This document shows positions 18,162 to 26,925 of a stretch of 30,491 nucleotides of DNA, in pieces. This stretch comes from Phaeoceros laevis (taxonomy: Eukaryota > Anthocerotophyta > Anthocerotopsida > Notothyladales): contig JBNGIQ010007174.1 of assembly GCA_049999765.1 (NCBI GenBank), positions 1 to 30,491 of the forward strand, in the 5' to 3' direction. Each line of letters starts with the position of its first letter. Position 1 is the first letter of the stretch. A program made the position numbers and the translations under genes. Under the pieces are notes generated by a model, which was not told where the DNA came from, searched no databases, and worked only from the letters and a program-made list of their open reading frames with translations.

Positions 18162-18950
18162 ACCAAGCCAAAAGAAGACTCAAGTTTCAAGCGGGACAAA
18201 GGATCCCAAGGGATCAACGAGAAAGCCTCGCAAGGATGCCCCCTGGAGACAAGGTCGAGCGAAGAATGCCGTGGATGGAAAGATCCATCCACGGCCACTC
18301 GGCCTCCAAAATATGACTTAGGGAGTACGGCCGAAAACAGGTAGACTTCCCACTAGGCTTCACGTGTAAACAACTATGCGAAGATACTATCCGAGAATCC
18401 AATCAGCTGTTTGTCTCCCAAAATCCTGAGAGCGATATGCTTGTCAAGCAAAAGAGAAGCCCATCTGAATCGTACATCATAGATACAGTAGAGCAGGTAG
18501 GTAAGTAATCCAGTCGGTGTTTTCCTAGCATGTCCACACGACATCACAAAGTAAACTGAACTGTTTGATTCTTGTAGTCCAGTCCTGAAGGGGTTGTTAG
18601 TGGGAGACCAGTCTGCGCAGGTAACATGTCATCATGACCCTCTCCACTTGCAACAAACAAATTAAGCAGGAGTACGTAAAGCCCGATGTTTTTCTGGAGG
18701 GCCAGAGTGAGGTATTGCCAGTGCAGCCCACACCTCGTCGGTGGGGAACATCAGCTCAAACCAGCTTCACCTTAAGCACTGGTTCATCATGATTTTGTAT
18801 TCCGGCCATTTTGCCCCTCAACAAGGCTAATGGATGAAAACCATGGAGCCTCATGTTAACTTTGACTGAAGTGTAGCATTCTAGCCAACAGAGGTATAGA
18901 GAGAGAGAGAGAGAGAGAGAGAGCAGGGTAATGAACACGCTTCCAAGGCA
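18162..18950. other. Unassigned, with hairpin and GA microsatellite
   Basis: No coding evidence. Composition around 18160-18330 (ACTCAAGTTTCAAGCGGG and similar) is reminiscent of LTR sequence but no TG/CA pair or internal domains could be matched. A (GA)12 microsatellite lies at 18899-18923. Confidence 0.5.
18268..18295. repeat. Perfect 12-bp inverted repeat (hairpin)
   Basis: GCCGTGGATGGA, loop AAGA, TCCATCCACGGC. All twelve pairs match. No T-run follows, so it is not an obvious Pol III terminator structure. Confidence 0.85.
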
Positions 18951-18952
18951 GA

Positions 18953-19303
18953 TCAGCCCAACCAATCAGCTTTAAAATATGCTTCCTCCACTACTTCCGC
19001 AAGATTGGCCATTGCCGTGTCCAGCTCCTCTCGGGTGATTTCAAGCATAGCTCGATTCTCCTCCAGCTGTCTTGCCAGCGCGTGCTGCTGGTTTATGATA
19101 TATTCCTGGCGGAGTCGTTCCCGGAAACGACCTCCAGCTCGTTGAATGCGATTGTTGATCAGGTTGTCTACTGCGCCCCAAAAGGCCCTACACTCCGCCG
19201 TACCAGGAATCGGGAACCCGGGGCCAACGATAGGCGGATTATCGGGGTTGGTCGCTGGCACCATGTTTCTTCTGCGTGAAGGGGTAGGAGGATTGGCAGT
19301 CAT
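18953..19303 (-). CDS. Unrecognised 116-residue coiled-coil ORF
   Basis: The ATG at 19303 (MTANPPTPSRRRNMVPATN) was chosen because Pro-rich, disordered sequence typical of a protein start follows it and the upstream frame looks like leader, with a CTTATCTCAG acceptor near 19350. The middle part (AECRAFWGAVDNLINNRIQR) is helical and the end (LEENRAMLEITREELDTAMA) is a strong coiled coil, ending KADWLG. No known domain. It could be the start of a retroelement gag or a small host protein; no pol domains follow on the minus strand. Confidence 0.35.
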   Translation of the reverse strand: MTANPPTPSRRRNMVPATNPDNPPIVGPGFPIPGTAECRAFWGAVDNLINNRIQRAGGRFRERLRQEYIINQQHALARQLEENRAMLEITREELDTAMANLAEVVEEAYFKADWLG

Positions 19304-19489
19304 GCCGGCCAAATTACAAGGCAGCAAGACCCAATGGGGGATAGACACAAGTGCGCCCTGAGATAAGAAGGTGAGTGTAGTGAGAAGATGACCTGACCTC
19401 ACACTAACCTGCTTCGAGAGCCTTATGATATTTGTTAGGTCCGTACTGACCTTATAAAAGATTGTTTGTGGGAACGTAACCCTACTCAC

Positions 19490-19969
19490 CAGCGAAGTCG
19501 ACCGTATCGGGGAAGAAGTCGGTATTTTAGAGGTTAACCAGTGGGGTGATATTACTTGGAGAATTCGGATAGAGTATAACGGAGTCTCGCCTTTGGAGTT
19601 AGGCGATGGCCTAGGCCTTGTCAGTATGTCACAGGACTAGTGACCCTAGCTTGACACTGGGCTGCATCTCTGATTACCTATGGTAGTTTACTGCTTGTTG
19701 GGTCATTCTTGCCAAGTGTGGGGTCAAAGTTACCCCTTTTGTAGACGGGTCGTGATGTTGGTATCCCGTTTGGTGCCATCATGTAGTTTTACTTCCCTTC
19801 CCACTACATACGTGATGGTAGTAACGGCGCTGCCACGGGTTGTCCCCTGAGCCCGTCAGCAAGATTGGTCAGGGAGTGGCTAGGGTGGCTGGGAGGTGTT
19901 AATGGGGGCTTCTAGGCGTATAGCTATTTATAATGCCAACAGTACCTCCAAACTGAGAGCTCGACAACC
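19490..19969. other. No recognisable feature
   Basis: Short frames only. TATA-like and pyrimidine stretches do not form a consistent promoter. It may be the upstream region of the minus-strand ORF at 18953-19303. Confidence 0.4.
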
Positions 19970-20790
19970 ATGCGTGAGTAAAAGTTTATTATTCCCCCTC
20001 GACTGTTTCCTACGTCCTGCGTTGCTCATCTTTATTCGGGTAAGTATTTGGTAATGACACGCCGAGGTGGTCGATTTGGGATTGTTAGCACTGGGCTGAC
20101 CCATGTTATACACATTCCGACCTTGACTTGAGATGAATCCAAATGTTGTGTTATGATTTATGTGCCACATCCTTTAGCAACATCATCTTGCAAAGTGTTA
20201 TATATTAAGATGAGGGAGCCACATATGGAGACGATCATCGACCTCCTTCCTGTTGAGGGTGAATAGTGGGGGTTGAGGGGTTATGAACTAAAGCAAGAAA
20301 GTGGACAGCTTCGTTTAGTTTCGTAATCCAAAGTTCAGGTTCCCACAGCCACTTGTTTGGCGAGAGACTCAGGAGACAACGAGAGATCCTATTGTGTTAC
20401 CATTTTCCTAGATCTTATTATTCCTTGTTTTGAGTAAGTAGTTAGCAATGATACGTCGAAAGGGTCGAGTTGGGATCGTCAGCGTTTTTTCAGACCTATG
20501 TTGTAGATACTCAGACCTTATTAGGAAACGAACCCCCCAAAAAGGCCCTGTAATGATTTTCATGCCACATTTTTAGCAATATCCTCCTGCAGAGATGTTA
20601 GATAGTAGGATCAAAGATTCACATATGATGACAGTCATCACCCGCTTCCTTGTTGAGGGTGAGCCAAAACAAGGGGCCATGAACCAAAGCAAGAAAGTGG
20701 ATAGATCCGTTTCATTTTGAACCAGAATTCAAAAACGCTCACTTAATGGGAGAAAGAGTTTCAAAACAACGTGAAGTCCTGCTGTGTCAC
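19970..20790. repeat. Diverged ~395-bp tandem repeat, two copies
   Basis: Landmarks recur in order: TAAGTA at 20041 and 20435; a GTCGA(T/G)TTGGGAT stretch after each; GTTGAGGGTGA at 20252 and 20652; AAGCAAGAAAGTGGA(C/T)AG at about 20293 and 20689. Spacing is 394-400 bases. By eye roughly 70 percent identical, so an old duplication. No ORF is conserved in both copies. Possibly a satellite-like or promoter-type repeat. Confidence 0.75.
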
Positions 20791-20812
20791 CTCTATCCTG
20801 AAACTACCTCAC

Positions 20813-21514
20813 TTAGCCGGTATAGAACTGCATTTCGACAATGAACTGGGATACTACTGGCCCCTGCCTCAGGCAACGATGGCGACCATCCAAAACTAAG
20901 GAAACCAACCGACCTCTGAGCTGACGTCCATGGGAGCGGCGGATGCCACCGCCTGCTGTGTAGCAAATGGCGTCGCACACATGGGTTCCATTGAGCAAGT
21001 TCTGGGCTCTCAATTCTGCTCCCCCGTTTGCGACCAGTGTCCTCGTGAGTTCTCGGGCAGCATCCGCCCTTTCCCATCGGTTGAAAAGCATGGTGCTGAA
21101 ATCCCACAGTGATATCTAGTCCCATTGATGTCCTCCCTGACCCCAATGCAGGCCTCCCCAGATGATAAGTCTTTCTTCGGCAAACGCAGTCCACAGCCCT
21201 TGCTTCTCAAGCACCTTGACACCATGGGATGTCCTGTCCGCCTTCACTGCTTGAGCGTTTGGCAGCTGCTTCCTTAACCTCACCATGTCGAAATCATCCT
21301 GCCGGATGCCATCAAAAGACTCCACCAGGGCTTCGTAATGTTCCAGCGAGAGGTCTCCTTTGTGAAAAGTTCGGATATGCAGCTCGTGATGGAACAGACT
21401 GACCGCCACATAGCCACACTTGTCACATGATGGGAGGTGTAGGAGCTTACAGTACTGTGCCTTTTTGGCCGGAGTCCGCAAAGTCTGCCAAAGTTCCTTG
21501 TCAACTAGCTGCAA
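20813..21514 (-). pseudogene. Unrecognised frame with C2H2-like finger and one stop
   Basis: A single minus-strand frame of about 234 codons from 21514 to 20813 is interrupted only by one TAG at 21116-21118. The first part has CDKCGYVAVSLFHHELHIRT followed by FH, a C-x2-C-x12-H-x4-H spacing as in C2H2 zinc fingers, then a helical, charged stretch (EHYEALVESFDGIRQDDFD). After the stop it continues SLWDFSTMLFNRWERADAAR and ANGGAELRAQNLLNGTHVC. The intact frame on both sides suggests a recently stopped gene or an assembly error. I do not recognise the family. Confidence 0.4.
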
Positions 21515-21524
21515 TCGGCCAATA

Positions 21525-21859
21525 TCATGGAGAAGCAGCCATGGAGCGAGTGTCTCCCAAACCGTAGCGCAGATGAACTAGAGTCCCGGTTTTGCGTGCT
21601 TGGTTTCCTTGCCTGGTGGCATCGCAGCGTGCCGAGCGTAGAGACGGCAGGAAGGAGCGAAGAAAGCCAAATGGACTAAGCCTTGGACGAGTAGCAGGGA
21701 ACTTTTGACCACCCTTTGAAGCGTAATGCAAGACGACTACCTGACTCACCCTGTCGGAAACTTGATGACCGCCCTGCGAACGTGATACAGGACGCCTGCC
21801 TGTCTCACCCTGAATTGGTAACTTTAACGGGCTGGTCGGATTTCTCCCGACAGAGGTCA
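21525..21859. other. Non-coding, with a ~50-bp tandem duplication
   Basis: GTAATGCAAGACGACTACCTG...CTCACCCTG at 21722-21751 is echoed by GTGATACAGGACGCCTGCCTG...CTCACCCTG at 21782-21811. No gene is supported. Confidence 0.45.
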
Positions 21860-21992
21860 TGAGTTATGATGTGCCCTAACTCTTGAGTTATGATGTGCCC
21901 TAACTCNNNNNNNNNNTGAGTTATGATGTGCCCTAACTCTTGAGTTATGATGTGCCCTAACTCTTGAGTTATGATGTGCCCTAGCTTTTGAG
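21860..21992. repeat. 24-bp minisatellite with a 10-N gap
   Basis: Unit TTGAGTTATGATGTGCCCTAACTC is repeated head to tail, two copies before and three after the Ns (21907-21916), the last ones with point changes. The unit length is a multiple of three; on the minus strand it reads as RVRAHHNS repeated, so it stays open, but no proper gene start is seen. The copy number is uncertain because of the gap. Confidence 0.9.
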
Positions 21993-22230
21993 TTACATTG
22001 TGACCGCTTGGGTTTGCTGTGCTGCTGTCTGGCCCTTGGTGTTTTCAATCCCAGCTGCCTTGCATTTTTTAGCTCCTACTACCTGCCTCACTTTGTCAAC
22101 CCCTAATGTCCCTGTGCCAAGACCCCACTATACAGCAATCACATCATAAGCTCGCCTTTCCATTAGTCACTTTGTCAGCCCCTCCTGCCCATCATTTACA
22201 CAATCTACAGTGTTTTTTATGTCTTCCCAG

Positions 22231-22823
22231 GAAGGATGCCGGATCTTGTTCAGGGTTCCGACAATGAGAAAGTAGGTACAGCTGAAGCTGCTGCACCAGC
22301 TGCCTCTGCAGGAGAGAATGTGGGCGAGGAGCAACAGCCTGAGCCGGCAACAGCTGCAACTTCAACCAGCAGGTCATCCAGGCCTCGAGGACGCAATGGC
22401 GAACATGAGAAGTCATCACTTGGCAGTGTTTTGGTTGCAAGCACTCCCCCTAGCCAGGGGTGTATGGGAGGTGAAACATTTGAAGGGCTTACCAGACAGG
22501 AATCGGTGAAGTGCAAGAGGTGGGCAGAGCTGAACCAAAAGAAGAGGGAAACAACATCAGAGCAGGTAGAGTATATGCGTCTAAGTCAGTACTTGGGGTT
22601 TGCCTTGGGAATTCGTCTATTGTGGAAAGGGGAGAGAGGTGTTCCTCTCCCTCGGGAACTAACAGCCATACAGGAAGTTGCCCTGGAGTGTTTGATGGAT
22701 ATGCCAGCATATGCATATGGTGCCGACTTAGCATGCAGTGACGATAAAGCACAGAATGAGGATGAGAATGTGGAGGGATCTGAGGATGATAGTTCGGATG
22801 AATCCCAAGATGAGAGTGGCTAA
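22231..22823 (+). CDS. Acidic-tailed exon of a CACTA-associated gene
   Basis: A GTCTTCCCAG acceptor ends at 22230; an ATG at 22236 opens 195 codons to a TAA-type end at 22823. The N-terminus is Ala/Glu-rich and disordered, followed by a basic RSSRPRGRNGEHEKSS. A conserved-looking middle (EYMRLSQYLGFALGIRLLWK) follows, then an acidic tail EDENVEGSEDDSSDESQDES. It lies just inside the CACTA right end at 23323, on the strand reading toward it, like the 241-447 exon and the terminus at 704. I infer a transposon accessory protein (DNA-binding TNPA-like role is only a guess). It may instead be a host exon. Confidence 0.45.
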
Positions 22824-23323
22824 AATTGTCGGCGTAGCAGGTTTTTACAAATGTGCCGTGAGACGTAGTCACATACAGTAACAATGATATGCATTGTAAT
22901 TTTTCGTAGTAACTAGTTGTTATCGAAAACCCTAAATGGAGGTACTCCGTTGTTATCCGTGTGTTACACAAACCCTAAAGCCCGTTGTATCTGGTATACA
23001 TGGTGGTTACAACGTTTTTTCGCTTTTCACTTTTTATATTTACCTTTTGACTTTTGACTTTCACTTTGAATTTTGACTTTCCACTTTCACTTTTCCCTTT
23101 CACTTGGGTGCCCTAACTACGGGGTTACTGTGCCCGGTTTACTATAGCATACTACGCGAAAAACTACAGGTTACTACGCATGTCATAACAACGAAAATAC
23201 AAAGCAAAAATACGACAGTTTTTACTAGGGTTAAGGGGACCGTAGTTAAGGGGTAAAAATGCGTTAAACTGTGGTAATGGCGTGGTAATACGTCCTTGTA
23301 AAAGTACCACTTTTCTTGTAGTG
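22824..23323 (+). mobile_element. Right terminus of a CACTA transposon
   Basis: Read inward from 23323 the end is CACTACAAGAAAAGTGGTAC, a textbook plant CACTA terminal repeat. The interior has GTGGTTACAACG, GTGGTAATGGCGTGGTAATACG and a T-rich CTTTTGACTTTCAC tract. The terminus shares spacing and sequence with the one at 704. Three bases after the end (GCA) are the expected size for its target duplication. The left end was not found between 13905 and 22230, so the element's extent is unknown. Confidence 0.8.
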
Positions 23324-23556
23324 GCAACATTTCTTGGAGCAGGTCTTGCGGGCACTAGGTGCAGCCGGGCTCTTGTAATGAAGTTCACGGCGACCGGCAT
23401 GTTCAGCATTCTCGTCTGGTTCTTGCTTCCCGCACCATTTCTTGGAGCAGGCGTCGGAGGGCCCAGGGGGGTTGGTCTTATCCGGCACTTTTGAAACAGC
23501 GGAGCTCTCAGAAGGAAGGCCAAGCTTTTCCGCCTGCAGCTTGGACCCAAAGAACT
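23324..23556 (-). pseudogene. Unrecognised Cys/Lys/Pro-rich exon fragment cut by CACTA
   Basis: The minus strand reads VEFFGSKLQAEKLGLPSESS and continues through SDACSKKWCGKQEPDENAEH to KTCSKKCC, where the CACTA terminus starts. CSKKxC occurs twice, and the underlying DNA (CTGCTCCAAGAAATG) is duplicated. The frame is open for about 77 codons, with no start seen. Cys pairs hint at metal binding but no known finger fits. The transposon appears to have landed in this exon. Confidence 0.4.
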
Positions 23557-23565
23557 CAACAGCTA

Positions 23566-24244
23566 GGTATGCACAGCAAAGACTCGAGCAAGAAGTGCTT
23601 GTTTTGTATGCACAAATGCAGGAGGTGATGTTCGGCTAACGATGTTGCTTTTGCTTGCCTTCTGAACGCGTGTGCAAGCACCGGTGTCTTGCAGAATGGC
23701 AGGCAGCTTCACTCACAGACTGGCAAAAGAGGTCTGCTGGATGATGTAGTGGTGGGCACATTTGTGGTGGCCATGCTCAGCAAAATGTGGTGAGAGGGAA
23801 GATGCACGCCAGGTTTTCGACAGCATGGACACAAAGAATGTGGTGACATGGAATGCTTTGACTGCTGTGTACGTACACAAGTCATCCGGTGACCTAGAAG
23901 ATGCACTCCACTTTTTTTGACAGCATGAACGCAAAGAATGTGGTGATAAAGAATGCCTTGATTGCGGGGTATGCACAACAAGGACTCTGCCAAGAGGCGC
24001 TTGTTGTGTATGGACAGATGGAGGAGGCGAGCACCATTTTGTCTGACCGGGTTTCTGTCGCTTGCCTTCTGAAGGGGTATGCAGGATGATGTAGTGGTGG
24101 GCACCTGCCTGGTGGACATGTGAGCTGGGGGCAGGGAGCTGCACTCAAAGATTGTCAAAGGGGTCGCCAGGTTTTTGAAGTGGTGGGCATCTGCTTGGTG
24201 GACATGTATGCAGTGGTGGGCACCTGCCTGGTGGACATGTGAGC
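23566..24244 (+). pseudogene. Degenerate PPR-repeat array
   Basis: In shifting plus-strand frames: FACLLNACASTGVLQNGRQL, DDVVVGTFVVAMLSKMW, EDARQVFDSMDTKNVVTWNA, a second FFDSMNAKNVVIKNALIAGY with AQQGLCQEALVVYGQMEEAS, then three short repeats of a GTAGTGGTGGGCAC(C/A)TGC...GGACATG unit encoding VVGTCLVDM (24090-24243). Stops, shifts and an internal expansion rule out function. DNA identity with the PPR piece at 705-1005 is high in the GATGATGTA(G/T)TGGTGGGCAC region, so both derive from one amplified PPR source. Confidence 0.82.
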
Positions 24245-24299
24245 TGGAAGCTACGTGCCAGGTTTTAGTCTGTGGCCTATTTGGATACAAAGGCTTGGG

Positions 24300-24590
24300 A
24301 GTGCTCTATTACTTTCCATGCTCGCAAGATATGGTTGCTTCGAATTCAGAGGACAAGTCCATCAGACTGTGGGATATGAGTAAGCGCATTGGTGTGCAAA
24401 CATTCAAGCGGGAACATGATAGGTTTTGGATACTTGCAGCCCATCCACATATGAATCTACTTGCAGCAGGGCACGACAATGGAATGATAGTCTTCAAGGT
24501 GGAAAGATAGAGGCCATCATATGAAGTGCATGGGGACATTTTGTACTACGTGAAGGAACGTTACCTAAGAACATATGAGGGAGGTGGACC
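24300..24590 (+). pseudogene. Alpha-COP (coatomer subunit alpha) fragment
   Basis: The stretch [20 protein letters not shown], then [18 protein letters not shown] and [17 protein letters not shown], matches the last WD40 repeat region of coatomer alpha, which forms the COPI coat on Golgi membranes. A one-base shift near 24325 gives the preceding FHAR. A TAG at 24508 replaces the codon after VER; reading on gives RPSYEVHGDILYYVKERYLR, still matching the family. Similarity stops near 24575. No intron is seen within about 270 bases, so it is either one exon or a processed copy. It abuts the 26-bp repeats of the DUF7869 element. Confidence 0.85.
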
Positions 24591-24612
24591 GATGTACACA
24601 GGATTTAGGGAC

Positions 24613-24742
24613 ACAAGATGACTTGTGTAGATTGAAGCACAAGATGACTTGTGTAGATAGAAGCAGAAGATGACTTGTGTACATTGAAGCACAAGATGAC
24701 TTGTATAGACTGAAGCACAAGATGACTTGTTCAATAGCTAGG
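24613..24742. repeat. 26-bp tandem repeat carrying ACAAGATGACTTGT
   Basis: Five copies start at 24613, 24639, 24665, 24691 and 24717, exactly 26 bases apart, with the core ACAAGATGACTTGT (one copy has AGAAG). The core is an interrupted palindrome (ACAAG-ATGA-CTTGT). It is the left partner of the inverted copies at 26775-26810. Confidence 0.93.
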
Positions 24743-24844
24743 TCTGCTGTAAATGTGCTGAAATGGTTGCTGGAAATGTGCTGCTAGGTCTGCTGGACTT
24801 GAACCTAGGTTTGATCGCTCACGCTTGAAAACGATGTGGTGCAG

Positions 24845-26678
24845 ATGAAGCTGTGGAGCAGCTGCGGGCCCATCGACAACAACAACAAGCAGAGAGGGAA
24901 AGAATGACGTACCACAGGTCCAAATGTCATGGCCGGCCTGACAAGTACCTTGGCATTGCCATTGATGGCATGGACCAGAAAAAAACAGCGGTGCCCCACT
25001 ACAAGCGTATCCCAAAGTTAGTTGATCCTGCTGCCATGATTCCAGTTTATGTGGTAGGAGTTCTGGTTTTTAATCGTGTTTTGCAGACCAGGGAATATCT
25101 AAACTATCCAAACTTGCGCAATGACCCTAATCTAACGATTGCTGCTTTCAAGATGTTATCAATAGCTGGGAGGGGCCTCTCCCAGACAATTTGTATTTGC
25201 AGATGGATAATACTGCAGCCCAGAACAAGAATGTCGAGGTTCTAGCTTATTTGAGCATGCTTGTCAACAAGGGTGTGTTCAAGAAGATCAAGGTGGGGTT
25301 CCTACTGGTGGGTCATACCCACGACCAAATTTTTAGTCGCTTTTCTGTGGTCTTGGGGTTGAAGCATGCATTCACATTGCCGGAGATGATTGCGTTGTTA
25401 GAGCAAGCTTACACGCCCGCACCTATTGTCAAGCTGCTCACCGAGGTGCCGGATTTTAGAGCGTACTTATGGATCGAGGGGGAAGCACCAGGATGTGATG
25501 AGCTGCATGACCATTCCTTTCAGCATCAATTCAAAATCACGAAAGAGAGGGTCCCTAGTGTTGAGGAGGACGATGTGCCCAGGGAGGTCACCGTGCTGCA
25601 GGGGAAGCAGTACTCTACCGCCAAGTTCTGGGACCCCGAAGAGGGATTGCACCTTCTATTTGTTGAGCCCGTTAGGGAAATCAAAGTTGCTAAGCTGCTA
25701 CCATTGCACATGAAAGGGAAAGTACGTCCACGGGCTGGAGCTGAGGTTGCAATTGGGAGCAATAACTGTGTGGAAGCTAGCTTTCTTGAGCTAAAGCGTG
25801 CGTTGAATGTTACAAGGGAGCACTTCACAGCCAAACAACTGGCCTGATGGGATGAGATTTGGGCATCACAAAATGAAATATGTGCCATAGCACTCTCCGA
25901 TAACATTATGCCACTCACAGTTCCTTGGAAGTGGAACATCAGGGATGCAAATGCAGAAGAAGTTGAACCACCTCCTGATGAGGTTCATGAGATAGTGCCT
26001 CGAAGGGTGCGTGGCCAGGCCAGGACAATGTATGTAGGACCAAGAAGAACTGCAGATAGACGTGCAAGGGAGGAGGAGTAGCGACGTGGAGATATGAATG
26101 AAATTGTGGAAGGGCAAATGGTAGCTGTACAATCAAAAAATGATGTCGGAGGTAGGCCTTTTTGGTTGGCTGAAGTTGTAGCAATAGATCGTGCTGCAGA
26201 CACTCCGACCATCACGGTTCATTGGTGGTGCACATCAAACCGGGATGCCTTTGAGGGTAGGCACGCTGCTGAGTATCGAAAATGAACACCACCTGCTGGT
26301 AACAGGAAAGCTCGAAGGAAGGCAAAAAAGGTCAAGCACATACAGGACTTGAAGTTGCTGGAAACTAACATCCTAGCTTATGGCTTTAGTCTTAACAAAA
26401 ACAAGACCTTGGGGAAGGCCACAATTTCCATGTTGCGCAAGAAGGTGTTTGAGTACCGGGCAGTTCCACAGGAGAGGGCTCTAGCACCTCCACCAACCGA
26501 CGCCAGCAGTGATGATGGTGTGAATTTGGAAGAGGTGGATGCATACGAGTCTTTGGACAGCACGGCAGACTTGCACCACTTGCAGCAGGGCGGGCTGGAA
26601 TCTGGAGAAGAACCAGACCCCAATCCAACGATCCGGAATTTTGACTTGCCACGGGCCAATAGCACACCTAGTATTTGA
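24845..26678 (+). pseudogene. DUF7869-type transposase-like gene, decayed
   Basis: After a GTGGTGCAG acceptor the protein reads EAVEQLRAHRQQQQAERERM, then IAIDGMDQKKTAVPH (first Asp), YLQMDNTAAQNKNVEVLAYL (second Asp) and VGFLLVGHTHDQIFSRFSV. These are the hallmarks of the RNase H-like DUF7869 family; the usual VGHTHEDIDQ has lost about three residues here. A frameshift near 25175 and three in-frame stops (TGA 25845, TAG 26079, TGA 26283) interrupt one frame running to 26678. The C-terminal part has RRVRGQARTMYVGPRR, a Tudor/BAH-like VGGRPFWLAEVVAID and ITVHWW, and an acidic end. Function as a DDE-type recombinase is inferred, not proven. The N-terminal exons are absent. Confidence 0.75.
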
Positions 26679-26818
26679 TTTGCTTGTTTGAGTGGTAGGG
26701 TTGCCGATTTGCACAAGACATTTTGTGGTTGGTGTTTGATTTTGCTTGTTTGAGTGGTAGAGGTGCTGAAAATCACAAGTCATCTTGTCATTTTCACAAG
26801 ACAACTTGTGATTTGGTG
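26677..26818. repeat. 3' tandem and inverted ACAAG/CTTGT repeats
   Basis: GATTTGCTTGTTTGAGTGGTAG at 26677 repeats (one extra T) at 26738, a 61-base tandem duplication. The following block holds ACAAGTCATCTTGT at 26775-26788, the exact reverse complement of the left repeat core, and the palindrome CACAAGACAACTTGTG at 26795-26810. Confidence 0.9.
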
Positions 26819-26925
26819 TTGTGAAGAATTCGTAGTTAGAGCGCTTATGCGCGTGTTACCAAGCGTTGCGGCAGATCAATTCGGGCCAGGGATGTAAATT
26901 GTCACAAATAATGCAAGTTTTTTCA

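Noticed and set aside
19798-19815. CACTACATACGTG as a CACTA terminus
   Set aside because: The match ends after six bases and neither side shows subterminal repeats.
13905-23323. One CACTA element running from the 13905 end to the 23323 end
   Set aside because: The two termini differ after the first six bases (CACTACTAAAAA against CACTACAAGAAA), while the ends of one element should match. They are treated as separate families.
24613-24742. CRISPR-like regular repeats
   Set aside because: The 26-base units are contiguous with nearly identical 12-base intervals, not repeats separated by unique spacers, and the context is a eukaryotic transposon.
24996-25012. CACTACAAG as a CACTA terminus
   Set aside because: It lies inside the DUF7869 coding frame (PHYKR) and has no subterminal repeats or complementary end.
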